64,000 nucleotides of DNA from NCBI RefSeq assembly GCF_020614375.1, contig NZ_CP085327.1, positions 1,910,823 to 1,974,822 on the forward strand, read 5' to 3'. The position numbers were made by a program, and so were the translations under genes. Below, piece by piece: positions 45,873 to 54,692 of this stretch; position 1 is the stretch's first letter; every line of letters starts with the position of its first letter. The stretch is from Haladaptatus salinisoli (lineage in GTDB: Archaea > Halobacteriota > Halobacteria > Halobacteriales > Haladaptataceae). Under the pieces are notes generated by a model. It was given only the letters and a program-made list of their open reading frames with translations, made no database searches and was not told the DNA's origin.

Positions 45873-47978
45873 ATGGAAAATTTCGCGCTCGCGCAAGCGA
45901 CGGGTACCACGCGCCCGACGTTTTGGAAGATCGGGCTTCTCGGTGAGGCCGTGTTTTACTACCTCGCCGCGGTGGCCGTCCTCATCTTCGCTTACGGCGT
46001 CTACGACCGCTTCTCGCGGTATACGCGGGGCGACGAGGACTGGTTCGACCGGCTGAACGACCTTCCGGGACGCATCTCCCGCGCGGCGAAGGTCGTGGTC
46101 TCGAACGAGAAGCAGTTCAACCGCGACCTCTACGGCGGGTTGATGCACTCGTTCATCATGTGGGGCTTTCTGACCCTGCTCATCGGGACGACCATCCTGA
46201 TGATCGACATGGACCTGTGGACGAAGGGTCTCGGACGAGAGTCGTTCTTCCGCGACGCGTTCTACCTCTCCTACTCGCTCGTGATGGACGCGATGGGCCT
46301 GCTGTTCGTCGTCGGCGTCGGGATGGCCATCTACCGGCGCTACTGGGTGCGCAACCACCGCCTCTGGGGGCGGCACACGAGCCTGGAGGACGACCTGTTC
46401 ATCTGGACGCTCTTCCTGCTCGGCGTCGGCGGCTACGTCACCGAGGGCGTGCGCATCCTCGGCACCGACTTCCCGACCTTCGAGAGCGTCAGCTTCGTCG
46501 GCTGGTTCGTCGCCGACGTGTTGCGGCTAGCCGGCGTCTCTCAGGGGGCGGCCGTCGCTTGGTATCCGGTCGTCTGGTGGGCGCACGCGATTCCGGCGCT
46601 CGTCTTCGTCGCCGCGATCCCCTACGCCAAACCGTTCCACATGCTCTCGTCGTTCGCCAACGTCGTCACCCACGACGAGAAGGCGGGCAAACGCCTGCCG
46701 GGCGTCCCGTCGGACGCCGGCCCCGAGGAGATCGGCGCGACGGACATCGACTCCTTCTCGTGGCGACAGTTGCTCGACCAGGACGCCTGCACGAAGTGCG
46801 GTCGCTGCTCGGCGGTCTGTCCCGCGAAGGCGTCCGACCGCCCGCTCGACCCCCGCAACGTGATTCTCGACCTGAAACAGTACCGCGAAGACCTCGACGC
46901 GGGCCGCACGGACGAGAAACCCATCATCGCCGACGGCGGGGACAGCGTCATCGATAGCAGAACGATGGAGTCCTGCATGGCCTGCATGGCCTGCATGGAC
47001 GCCTGCCCGGTGGACATCGAACACCTCACCTCCTTCACGGACATGAACCGCCGGCTCACCGAGTCCGGCCAGATGGACGCCAACGTGCAGGACGCGATGA
47101 TGAACGTCTTCCAGAACGGGAACACCTTCGGCGACCCCGGACGCAAGCGTCCGGAGTGGACCGACGAACTCGACTTCGAGATTCCGGACGCCCGCGACGA
47201 GGACGTGGAGTTCCTCTGGTACGTAGGCGACTACCCGTCCTACGACGAGCGCAACCGCCGGGTCGCGCGCTCGCTGGCGACCATCCTCCACGAGACGGAC
47301 GTCTCCTACGGCATCCTCTACGAGGACGAGCAGAACGACGGGAACGACGTGCGCCGGGTCGGCGAGGAGGGGCTGTACGAGATGCTGGTCGAGGACAACG
47401 TCGCCGCCTTCGAGGAGTGCGAGTTCGACAAAATCGTCTGTACCGACCCGCACAGCTACAACACGTTCAAAAACGAGTATCCGGAACTGGCCGAGGAGTT
47501 CGACGCCCCGGTCTACCACTACACGCAAGTGGTCGAAGAGCTGTTCCGTGCGGGCCGGTTGGGTCTCTCGGGCACCGAACTCGACTACACGGTCACCTAC
47601 CACGACCCGTGTCACCTCGGGCGCTACAACGACGAGTACGAGGCCCCGCGCGAAATCGTCCGCGCCACCGGCTGCACGCTGGACGAGATGCCGCGCAACC
47701 GCGCCAACTCGTTCTGCTGCGGCGGCGGCGGGGGCGGCCTCTGGATGGACTTCGACGAGAACCCCAAGCCGAGCGAGGAGCGCCTCCGGGAGGCGCTGGA
47801 GGACACCGACGCCGCGAGCGCCGTCGAGAAGTTCGTCGTCGCCTGCCCGATGTGCATGACGATGTACGAGGACGGGCGGAAGACGGGCGACTACGAGGAC
47901 GACATCGAAATCGTGGACGTCGCCGAACTCGTGGTCGAGGCGTTGGGCGTCGACGAGCGGGTCAAGGTGTCCGCGTAG
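45873..47978 (+). CDS. HdrD-like iron-sulphur oxidoreductase with membrane domain
   Basis: 701 residues. An N-terminal domain with about five or six membrane helices (1-260) resembles the NarI-like cytochrome b subunit. Two 4Fe-4S motifs follow, CTKCGRCSAVCP and CMACMACMDACP. The C-terminal HdrB-like CCG half has one complete motif (DPCHLGRYN, FCCGGGGGG, ACPMC). The other CCG site reads GDYPSY and EQNDGNDVRR, without cysteines. It probably passes electrons between the quinone pool and a soluble partner. TATA-like GATTTAAG lies near 45840. Confidence 0.88.
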   Translation: MENFALAQATGTTRPTFWKIGLLGEAVFYYLAAVAVLIFAYGVYDRFSRYTRGDEDWFDRLNDLPGRISRAAKVVVSNEKQFNRDLYGGLMHSFIMWGFLTLLIGTTILMIDMDLWTKGLGRESFFRDAFYLSYSLVMDAMGLLFVVGVGMAIYRRYWVRNHRLWGRHTSLEDDLFIWTLFLLGVGGYVTEGVRILGTDFPTFESVSFVGWFVADVLRLAGVSQGAAVAWYPVVWWAHAIPALVFVAAIPYAKPFHMLSSFANVVTHDEKAGKRLPGVPSDAGPEEIGATDIDSFSWRQLLDQDACTKCGRCSAVCPAKASDRPLDPRNVILDLKQYREDLDAGRTDEKPIIADGGDSVIDSRTMESCMACMACMDACPVDIEHLTSFTDMNRRLTESGQMDANVQDAMMNVFQNGNTFGDPGRKRPEWTDELDFEIPDARDEDVEFLWYVGDYPSYDERNRRVARSLATILHETDVSYGILYEDEQNDGNDVRRVGEEGLYEMLVEDNVAAFEECEFDKIVCTDPHSYNTFKNEYPELAEEFDAPVYHYTQVVEELFRAGRLGLSGTELDYTVTYHDPCHLGRYNDEYEAPREIVRATGCTLDEMPRNRANSFCCGGGGGGLWMDFDENPKPSEERLREALEDTDAASAVEKFVVACPMCMTMYEDGRKTGDYEDDIEIVDVAELVVEALGVDERVKVSA

Positions 47979-47980
47979 CT

Positions 47981-48247
47981 TCACGTCGCACGGTTCCTGG
48001 CGCTTCGCCGGTGACGGCGGACGCTAACCGCCGAGAGCGATACGAGCACCGCGAGAGCGAGCCAGAGCGAGGGATACCCCGACTCGATTCCGAGTGGCTC
48101 CACGCCGGCGAAGACGACCCAGAGAAGCGCGAACAGCGCCTCCGTAAGAACGACGAACCGCGACGTTCCCCGCCTGACGTTGGCAGACAGTACGACGGTC
48201 TGGGCGACGAGGCAGACCAGCGCGAACCCGACCAGCGGCGCGTTCAT
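47981..48247 (-). CDS. Small membrane protein
   Basis: 88 residues with three hydrophobic segments: about 5-22, 30-48 and 58-76, and a basic C-terminal tail (RRHRRSARNRA). It is 3 bp from the stop of the oxidoreductase gene and convergent with it. No family recognised. Confidence 0.68.
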   Translation of the reverse strand: MNAPLVGFALVCLVAQTVVLSANVRRGTSRFVVLTEALFALLWVVFAGVEPLGIESGYPSLWLALAVLVSLSAVSVRRHRRSARNRAT

Positions 48248-48337
48248 CGTCGTCGTATCGGATTCGAATCGAAATAATCGTTCGGTCGAAATCGGTTCTC
48301 GACCGTCCTTCGGTACGTCCCGCCTCTGGAACCGCGG

Positions 48338-49105
48338 CTACTCCGTCGTCGCCGAATCTATCGCCCGCGCTATCAACCCGGCCTGCGCGCCCGCGACGAA
48401 CCCGGCGTCGATGTTCACCACGGAGAGGACGGTACAGGACTGCAACATCCCCGAGAGCGCCGCCTCGCCCGCGCCGGCGTGGCCGTAGCCGTTCGACACC
48501 GGGAGTCCGATGACGGGGGTGTTCACCAGTCCGGCCACGACGGTCGGAAGCGCGCCCTCGCGCCCGGCGGCGACGACGAGCACGTCCGCGGCGCGGAGGG
48601 CGTCCACCTCGTCCAGCACGCGCACCAGCGACGCGACGCCCACATCGTGCACCTCCTCGACTCGCGCGCCCATCTCCTCGGCGACGACCGCGGCTTCCCC
48701 GGCGGGAACCGCGTCGCTCGTACCCGCGCTGACGACGCCGACCGTGGCGTCGAGTTCGGGCGGGTCGAACGCCGCCGCGTGCGCGACGAGCACGCCCGCC
48801 CGCGCATGAGTTCGCACGTCCGCGTCCGGACGGGTATCCGCGAGGCGCGCGCGAACCGCGTCGGTCCGCTCGTCGTCCGCGCGCGTCACCATCGCGCGGC
48901 CCGTCGTTTCCACCGCGGTCTCGGCGAGCGTCGCCACCTCGTCCGGCGTTTTCCCGTCGCAAAGAATCGCCTCCGGCACGCCCCGCCGAGTCTCGCGGGC
49001 GGCGTCGAACCGCCCGGCCTCGCTGGTCGCGTATCCCGACAGTTTCGCCTCGGCCTCGGCGACGCTCACCTCGCCCTCCGCAACTGCTTCGAGTAATTCG
49101 CGCAT
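48338..49105 (-). CDS. larB: LarB-type nicotinate dinucleotide carboxylase (AIR-carboxylase fold)
   Basis: 255 residues. The PurE-like fold is shown by GVVSAGTSDAVPAGEAAVVA, GARVEEVHDVGVA and GLPVSNGYGHAGAGEAAL. LarB carboxylates and hydrolyses nicotinic acid adenine dinucleotide, the first step of the nickel-pincer cofactor of lactate racemase. No larC, larE or larA lies in the window, so other cofactor genes would be elsewhere. The ATG at 49105 is used. Confidence 0.88.
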   Translation of the reverse strand: MRELLEAVAEGEVSVAEAEAKLSGYATSEAGRFDAARETRRGVPEAILCDGKTPDEVATLAETAVETTGRAMVTRADDERTDAVRARLADTRPDADVRTHARAGVLVAHAAAFDPPELDATVGVVSAGTSDAVPAGEAAVVAEEMGARVEEVHDVGVASLVRVLDEVDALRAADVLVVAAGREGALPTVVAGLVNTPVIGLPVSNGYGHAGAGEAALSGMLQSCTVLSVVNIDAGFVAGAQAGLIARAIDSATTE

Positions 49106-49242
49106 ATTTGACCCTCTGTAGTGCTCCTACTCCCGTTTGTCGCCTTACGACCCTCGAGTCTTCTATACTTAAATCCTTCGGCCATGTCGACAGAGTAGGA
49201 GAGAGTCTTCGAATCGTGGCCGTTCGCCGGATAATTTGGGAA

Positions 49243-49252
49243 GCTTTATTAA
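49243..49252 (+). promoter_or_regulatory. TATA box of the small histone-fold gene
   Basis: CTTTATTAAT lies about 30 bases before the ATG at 49278, giving an almost leaderless message. It is the most AT-rich stretch in the local region. Confidence 0.65.
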
Positions 49253-49277
49253 TAGGGATGCGGAACGTCGAAGTTGT

Positions 49278-49445
49278 ATGGCAGACCTTATTGTCAAAGC
49301 CGCTGTGAAGGAAGCGCTCGACGACAAAAACGTTGCGTCGGACTTCTACGACGCCCTCGACGACGAAGTCGCCGGTCTCCTCGAGCACGCCGCACGCCGC
49401 GCCGAGGAAAACGACCGAAAGACCGTCCAGCCGCGCGACCTGTAA
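49278..49445 (+). CDS. DUF1931-type histone-fold protein
   Basis: 55 residues. The sequence runs from MADLIVKAAVKEALDDKNV through FYDALDDEVAGLLEHAARRA to a short Lys/Arg tail (KTVQPRDL), the single histone fold of DUF1931/HAP5-like small proteins. It is acidic, as in haloarchaea, and its DNA binding is unproven. The ATG at 49278 is used because it follows the TATA box at the standard distance. It is a single gene, convergent with rpiA. Confidence 0.88.
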   Translation: MADLIVKAAVKEALDDKNVASDFYDALDDEVAGLLEHAARRAEENDRKTVQPRDL

Positions 49446-49488
49446 ACCCGGAACTTCCTTCCATTTATCCCCGACCGGCGAGCGACCG

Positions 49489-50175
49489 CTACAGCCGTTC
49501 GACGTCGACGCCGTCGTCGGTGCCGACGTGTATCTCGTCCGCCATCCCGACGAACAGGCCGTGCTCCACCACGCCCGGAATCGTCGAGAGGTCGTCCGCC
49601 AGTTCGCCGGGCGACCGAATCTCGCCGAAGGCGCAGTCGAGGACGAGATTCCCGTTGTCGGTCACGACCGGTCCGTCTTTCCCCTCCGCCTCGCGCAGGT
49701 CGGGGTCACCGCCCAGCACTCGCACGTCGCCGGCCACCGCGGTCCGCGCCGCCGGGAGCACTTCGACGGGGACGGGGTGGGTCAGTCGCTCCGCCGCCTT
49801 GCTCGGGTCGGCGACGACGACGAACCGGTTCGCCGCCGCGTCGACCACCTTCTCTCGGGCGTGCGCCGCACCGCCGCCCTTGACGAGGTGCGGTCCGGCG
49901 AACTGGTCGGCCCCGTCGATGGCGAGGTCGATGGCGGCCACCGAGTCGAGGTCGGCCAGCGGAATCCCGACGTCGCGGGCCAACTGGCGCGACTGGAACG
50001 ACGTCGGCACGCCCCGCACGTCGAGTCCGGCGTCCACCTTGCGACCGATGGCTCGAATCGCGTGGGCCGCCGTGCTCCCCGTCCCCAATCCGACCACCGT
50101 GCCGTCTTCGACCGCCTCCGCCGCGCTCTCGCCCGCGTTGCGCTTCGCCGCGTCGCTCCCGCCCGTCGTTTTCAT
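49489..50175 (-). CDS. rpiA: Ribose-5-phosphate isomerase A
   Basis: 228 residues. Signature stretches are VVGLGTGSTAAHAI, DLAIDGADQ and KGGGAAHAREK, the active-site loops of RpiA. It interconverts ribose-5-phosphate and ribulose-5-phosphate for nucleotide synthesis. The ATG at 50175 is chosen over an upstream in-frame start that adds a basic, non-homologous stretch. Confidence 0.95.
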   Translation of the reverse strand: MKTTGGSDAAKRNAGESAAEAVEDGTVVGLGTGSTAAHAIRAIGRKVDAGLDVRGVPTSFQSRQLARDVGIPLADLDSVAAIDLAIDGADQFAGPHLVKGGGAAHAREKVVDAAANRFVVVADPSKAAERLTHPVPVEVLPAARTAVAGDVRVLGGDPDLREAEGKDGPVVTDNGNLVLDCAFGEIRSPGELADDLSTIPGVVEHGLFVGMADEIHVGTDDGVDVERL

Positions 50176-50306
50176 GTGTGTGCCGATTGCCCCGCGTCGG
50201 AAAAAGCTTGCTAGCACGCGGCTGGCGACCGCCCGTTTCGAAATCACCCTTCTCGCCGTCGCCGGAGAGTCGCAGTGCCTTTGACGACCCGCGCCGCAGG
50301 GACGGT

Positions 50307-51338
50307 ATGGACGGACGCCTGCGCGACGACGAGGTACTCGTTGGCGGCGACGCCCGCCAGCGCTACTACGATTCGCGGGGATACGGTCGCCCGCTCGATG
50401 GCAACGAGGTGGCGCTCTCGCGCGTCGAGGCCGCCCACCTCATGCTCCGCGGCGACCTCGATTCGATCGACGGAAAGGGGTTCCGCGAGTTCCTGCGCGA
50501 TTCGACGGGCGACGGCTTCGCCGCGCGATTTCTCGTCTACGCGGACCTGCGGGAACGCGGGTTCTACCTCTCGCCCGACCGCTCCGGCTGGGTGTACGAC
50601 CCCCTCCCCGGCTCGGACCTCGTCGTCTACCCGCGGGGGAGCGGCCCGTGGGACGACGAGGTGCAGTACCGCCTCCGGGTCGTCAGCGAGCGCGAGACGA
50701 TTCCGGCGGCGCACCTCGGCGACGTGGCGCTGGCGGTCGTGGACGAGGAGAGCGAGATAACCTACTTCGAGACGGACCGCCTCGACGTTCGGGGGACGAC
50801 CAACCACGACGTGCCGAGCGACATCACCGGGTCGCTCGTCGCCGACCGGGTTCTGCTCTGGGACGCGCCGGACGAACTCCACCGGCGGTCGTTCTACGGC
50901 CAACCGATCGGCGGGCGCGAACCGACGGGGGCCCTCCAGTTGTCGCTGGTGGAGGCGGCCCACCTCGTCGCGGACGAGAAACTCGCGGTCGAGGGCGGCT
51001 ACGAGGAGATCGTCGCGCGCGGTCGAGAAGTGGAAGGCGAACGATTCGACCGTCGTCTGGCGGTCTATCGCGCGCTCCGCGAGCGAAACGTCGTCCCGAA
51101 GACGGGGTTCAAATTCGGCGCGGACTTCCGCACTTACGCCGACGTGGAGTCGGTGGAGAACCTCGGCCACTCCGAGTTTCTGGTTCGGGTGCTCCGGGAC
51201 GACCACGAGTTCGTCCCGAGAGACCTCGCGCTCGACGTTCGGCTGGCGCACGGGGTGCGGAAGCGAATGGTTTTTGCGCTCGTCGACGATACCAAACGAA
51301 CGACGACTTTCCTATCGGTTACGCGACTCACACCATGA
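50307..51338 (+). CDS. endA: tRNA-splicing endonuclease EndA, fused two-repeat form
   Basis: 343 residues containing two EndA repeats. The N-terminal repeat (1-165) lacks the catalytic set; the C-terminal repeat (about 190-343) carries Tyr in KFGADFRTYADVE, His in NLGHSEFLVR and Lys in GVRKRMVFAL. This is the homodimer form that cuts bulge-helix-bulge introns and rRNA spacers. The ATG at 50307 is used. It overlaps trpS by 4 bp, an order seen in other haloarchaea. Confidence 0.93.
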   Translation: MDGRLRDDEVLVGGDARQRYYDSRGYGRPLDGNEVALSRVEAAHLMLRGDLDSIDGKGFREFLRDSTGDGFAARFLVYADLRERGFYLSPDRSGWVYDPLPGSDLVVYPRGSGPWDDEVQYRLRVVSERETIPAAHLGDVALAVVDEESEITYFETDRLDVRGTTNHDVPSDITGSLVADRVLLWDAPDELHRRSFYGQPIGGREPTGALQLSLVEAAHLVADEKLAVEGGYEEIVARGREVEGERFDRRLAVYRALRERNVVPKTGFKFGADFRTYADVESVENLGHSEFLVRVLRDDHEFVPRDLALDVRLAHGVRKRMVFALVDDTKRTTTFLSVTRLTP

Positions 51339-52918
51339 CACGAGATACACGAGACGACACCGACGACGGATTCGAGACGGACGGAGCGGCGCTCGCGCCC
51401 GACGGCGGTACCGCCGCGGGAGGGGACGAAGTCGCGCTCGACCCGTGGGGGTCGGCGACCGTCTCCGACTACCGGAAACTGTTCGAGGAGTTCGGCATCG
51501 AGGAGTTCGACGACGTGCTCCCCGGCGTTCCGCACCCCCACTACCTGATGCGCCGCGGCGTCATCTTCGGCCACCGCGATTACCGCCGCGTCGCGGACGC
51601 GATGCGGGAGGGCGAACCGTTCGCCGCGCTCTCGGGGTTCATGCCGACGGGCGACCCGCACATCGGGCACAAACTCGTGTTCGACGAACTCATCTGGCAC
51701 CAGGAGCAGGGCGGCGACACCTACGGTCTCATCGCCGACCTCGAAGCCCACAGCGCCCGCGGCCTGTCGTGGGAGGAGATAGACGAGCACGCCCGCGACT
51801 ACCTGCTCTCGCTGCTCGCGCTCGGCTTCGACGCCGAGGACGGAACGCTCTACCGCCAGTCCGAAAACCGCGTCCTCCAGGACCTCTCGTTCGAACTCGG
51901 GTCGAAGGCGAACTTCTCGGAGTTCCAGTCCATCTACGGCTTCGACGGCGAGACGAACGTCTCGCACGTCCAGAGCGTCGTCACGCAGATGGCCGACATC
52001 CTCTACCCCCAGTTGGACGACCCGAAACCGACGGTCATCCCGGTCGGTCCGGATCAGGACCCGCACGTCAGGCTGGCCCGCGACCTCGCGGCTCGGATGC
52101 GCTACTTCGGCGTGACGAGCGCCTACGCGAGTTTCGAGGCGGACGAGACCGAACTGTCGCACGTCGCGGCGGCCTACGAGGCCCGCGAGGAGTACGCCGA
52201 AGACCCCGAGATGCCCAGGTGCGAGGAGGCGGCGGAGTGGCTGGCCGACGCCGGCGACACCGAGATTGCCGCGGTCAGGACGGCGGTCTCCAAGCTCGAA
52301 AACGCGGGCATGGAACCCCTCCGACCCCGCGTTCGGTTCCTCGACCGCAACGCCACCGAGGAGGCCTTCGAAGCCCTCATCGAGGCCGTCGACGGCGAGA
52401 AGCGCGTCTTCGAGGAGCACGTCGACACCTTCGACCTCTCGCGGGAGGAGGCCGAGGAACTCGCCCGCGAGGTGGAGACGGAGACCGGCGGGTACGGCTT
52501 CGTGATGCCCTCCTCCATCTACCACCGGTTCATGACCGGTCTGACGGGCGGGAAGATGTCCTCGTCGGTTCCGGCGAGTCACATCAGCCTGCTGGACGAC
52601 CCCGAGGAGGGGTACGAGAAGGTGAAGTCGGCGACGACGGGGGGACGGGAGACGGCGGAGCTTCAGCGCGAGTTGGGCGGCAGGGCCGACGAGTGTCCGG
52701 TGTACGAACTGTACGCCTACCTCCTCGCCGGCGACGACGACGAGTTCGCGAAGGAGGTGTACGACGAGTGCGTCGGCGGGGAGCGACTCTGCGGCGACTG
52801 CAAGGAGCAGGCGGCGGTGTTGATGAAGGAGTTCCTGAAAGAGCATCAGGAGAAACGCGAGGAGGCCGAGGAGGTTCTGGAAGGGCTGGACATTCAGTTG
52901 GAGTCGTCGCGGCGGTAA
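51335..52918 (+). CDS. trpS: Tryptophanyl-tRNA synthetase
   Basis: 527 residues. The class I HIGH motif is PTGDPHIGHK near residue 108 and the KMSKS motif is GGKMSSS near 405. An acidic N-terminal extension (1-35) precedes the core. The haloarchaeal length is about 510-530. It charges tRNA-Trp, whose gene in haloarchaea carries an intron, which fits the operon with endA. The ATG at 51335 overlaps the endA stop. Confidence 0.94.
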   Translation: MTRDTRDDTDDGFETDGAALAPDGGTAAGGDEVALDPWGSATVSDYRKLFEEFGIEEFDDVLPGVPHPHYLMRRGVIFGHRDYRRVADAMREGEPFAALSGFMPTGDPHIGHKLVFDELIWHQEQGGDTYGLIADLEAHSARGLSWEEIDEHARDYLLSLLALGFDAEDGTLYRQSENRVLQDLSFELGSKANFSEFQSIYGFDGETNVSHVQSVVTQMADILYPQLDDPKPTVIPVGPDQDPHVRLARDLAARMRYFGVTSAYASFEADETELSHVAAAYEAREEYAEDPEMPRCEEAAEWLADAGDTEIAAVRTAVSKLENAGMEPLRPRVRFLDRNATEEAFEALIEAVDGEKRVFEEHVDTFDLSREEAEELAREVETETGGYGFVMPSSIYHRFMTGLTGGKMSSSVPASHISLLDDPEEGYEKVKSATTGGRETAELQRELGGRADECPVYELYAYLLAGDDDEFAKEVYDECVGGERLCGDCKEQAAVLMKEFLKEHQEKREEAEEVLEGLDIQLESSRR

Positions 52919-53299
52919 GGCGAGTTGAATCGACTTCGTCTCTGCGCATCGGTCAAACGGTTCTTCGACCCTACAGAACTCCTGCGCGAGTGAATTCGCA
53001 CGTAGAAGGTAGATGAATTCGATTCGCGTGCTACAGGGTGTCGGTGCGCTCGGTGTCCTCAGCGGTGCCGTCCCGATTTGGCACTCGTTTCAGCGCCGGA
53101 TGTGCACCCTGGCGAGCAATGCCGGCGACCGATGCGGCCCGAATATCGTCTGGTTCCCGGCGCGCTCGCCGCGCTTCTCGAAATCGGACTTTTTCCGTTC
53201 GCGTCTCGTCGCGGACTCGTTGGCGCTTCGAGCGCGGATGGACGAGAAATCGACGGGCGCTCTCGGACGTTCGAAAATGGCGGCCGCGATGCGGTGTGT
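52919..53299 (+). pseudogene. Gene-poor region with a possible decayed membrane gene (about 53013-53230)
   Basis: 381 bases without a sure gene. From ATG 53013 the plus strand starts like a small membrane protein (MNSIRVLQGVGALGVLSGAV) but degenerates after about 30 residues. Another frame downstream resumes with a similarly hydrophobic stretch (VPGALAALLEIGLFPFASRR). This pattern could be a frameshifted remnant of a small haloarchaeal membrane gene. No other feature is seen. Confidence 0.3.
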
Positions 53300-53743
53300 C
53301 TAGCTATCGGAGTCGGTATCACCATCATCGCTATCGGAGTCGGTATCTCCGTCGTCGCCATCGGAGTCGGTGTCCCCATCGTCACCGTCCGAGTCCGTGT
53401 CCCCGTCACTTCCGTTCGAGTTCCCATCACCGCTAGCCGAACCGCCGTCGGAACCGCCACCCGCGTCCGTCGCGGACTCGAGTCGGTGCGTATCCGGTGG
53501 TGTGGACGTTTTCCCGACGTCGGAACCGAGACTGTAGAGGATGATGGGCGGGCAGACGTACGCGGCAATCGCTAACAGCACGAACAGTCGGTCGATGAAG
53601 ATGAGTAGACCGAACGCGGTGAGCGCCGCCGCCGAGGCGGCGTGAATCGCGGTGTGGGTGTACTCCAGATAGTAGTCCCAGAGACCACGTAGCCACCGCG
53701 CCGTTCCCGATACCACCTCGTTTTCGGTTGCGATTAAGGACAT
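53300..53743 (-). CDS. Membrane protein with Asp/Ser/Gly-repeat tail
   Basis: 147 residues. A hydrophobic core (about 30-75: HAASAAALTAFGLLIFIDRL, FVLLAIAAYVCPPIILYSLG) is followed by an acidic tail of about 55 residues built from a nine-residue repeat, DGDTDSDGD-like, encoded by 27-bp units at 53303-53420. The tail resembles low-complexity calcium- or salt-adapted segments. It is probably a membrane-anchored protein with an exposed flexible tail; orientation unknown. Confidence 0.78.
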   Translation of the reverse strand: MSLIATENEVVSGTARWLRGLWDYYLEYTHTAIHAASAAALTAFGLLIFIDRLFVLLAIAAYVCPPIILYSLGSDVGKTSTPPDTHRLESATDAGGGSDGGSASGDGNSNGSDGDTDSDGDDGDTDSDGDDGDTDSDSDDGDTDSDS

Positions 53744-53789
53744 TCACAACTACTACGGCGTCTACGTCTAAGAACCCGTAGCCCCGCCG

Positions 53790-54425
53790 CTACTTTTCCG
53801 CGACGACGCAGGGGGTCGCGGAATCGGCGAACTCCTCGTCCTCGGCACCGACCAGTTCCCAGTAGTTTCGCGTTTCAGCGCCGGTGACCTCCCGAACCAC
53901 GTCCTCGCTGATCAGGTTGGCACCGCTCAGCACGAGTTCGAAGGATTCGCGCTTTCGACCCTCGAACTCCTCGTCGAACTGTTCTCGACTCGCCTCGTTC
54001 GGATAGTTCAACACGAGGTGGCCGCCGTCTCGAACGCGAGCGTACAGACTCTCGATTGCACGTCGCGGTTCCTCGACGAAGTAGAGCGTGGCGACGCAGT
54101 ACACCACGTCGAACTGGCGGTCGGTGTCGAGGTCGGGAAGCGAGCCGACCGCGAACTGGAGATTTTCTACTCCCTCCACCGTCGCCTTCTCGTTGTTGTC
54201 CCGAACCACCGTCTCCGAGAGGTCGAAGCCGAAAAACTCGGTGTCGGGGTAGCGCTCCGCGAGGCGGAACGGAACGACCGCCGGGCCGCACCCCACCGAG
54301 GCGAAATCGTCGGGCGTTCCCACGCGGTCGAACAATCGCCCGGCGAGGTCGGCCATTCGCTCCCCGCCGATGTAGGCGCAGCGGTCGTAGTCGGCCCGCC
54401 GGTAGAACCGCTCCCAGTCCATCAT
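53790..54425 (-). CDS. SAM-dependent class I methyltransferase
   Basis: 211 residues. The SAM-binding motif is FASVGCGPAVVPFRLAERYP, motif II-type FFGFDLSETVVRD follows, then DVVYCVATLYFVEEP. The substrate is unknown. The ATG at 54425 (or 54422) is chosen, since the residues upstream in frame are Arg/Gly-rich and unlike the family. It stands alone. Confidence 0.88.
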   Translation of the reverse strand: MMDWERFYRRADYDRCAYIGGERMADLAGRLFDRVGTPDDFASVGCGPAVVPFRLAERYPDTEFFGFDLSETVVRDNNEKATVEGVENLQFAVGSLPDLDTDRQFDVVYCVATLYFVEEPRRAIESLYARVRDGGHLVLNYPNEASREQFDEEFEGRKRESFELVLSGANLISEDVVREVTGAETRNYWELVGAEDEEFADSATPCVVAEK

Positions 54426-54692
54426 CACTCCCGCATGGTGCTCCTCGAAATAAACACCTCCGGAACGTTTTTGTCGATTCTGACCCATCTTCCAGCCATG
54501 CCATCCGAATCCCATCGTGGCAGCATTGCAGCCGAGCACCGGTCAGCGGCGGGATTCGGCTTTTTTAGCGGGGTTTGAGCGCGCGGCGGATTCCTCTCGC
54601 GGCGAGGGGACGAAACCGCACGCAGTACGCCCGGTCTTCAGAAGGGCTAAACCGCCGGACAGGAACATACGACCAACGACCACCGAGTGGAG

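Noticed and set aside
53300..53430. A CRISPR-like or minisatellite array
   Set aside because: The 27-bp units keep frame and encode the Asp-rich tail of the membrane protein; units are adjacent without spacers.
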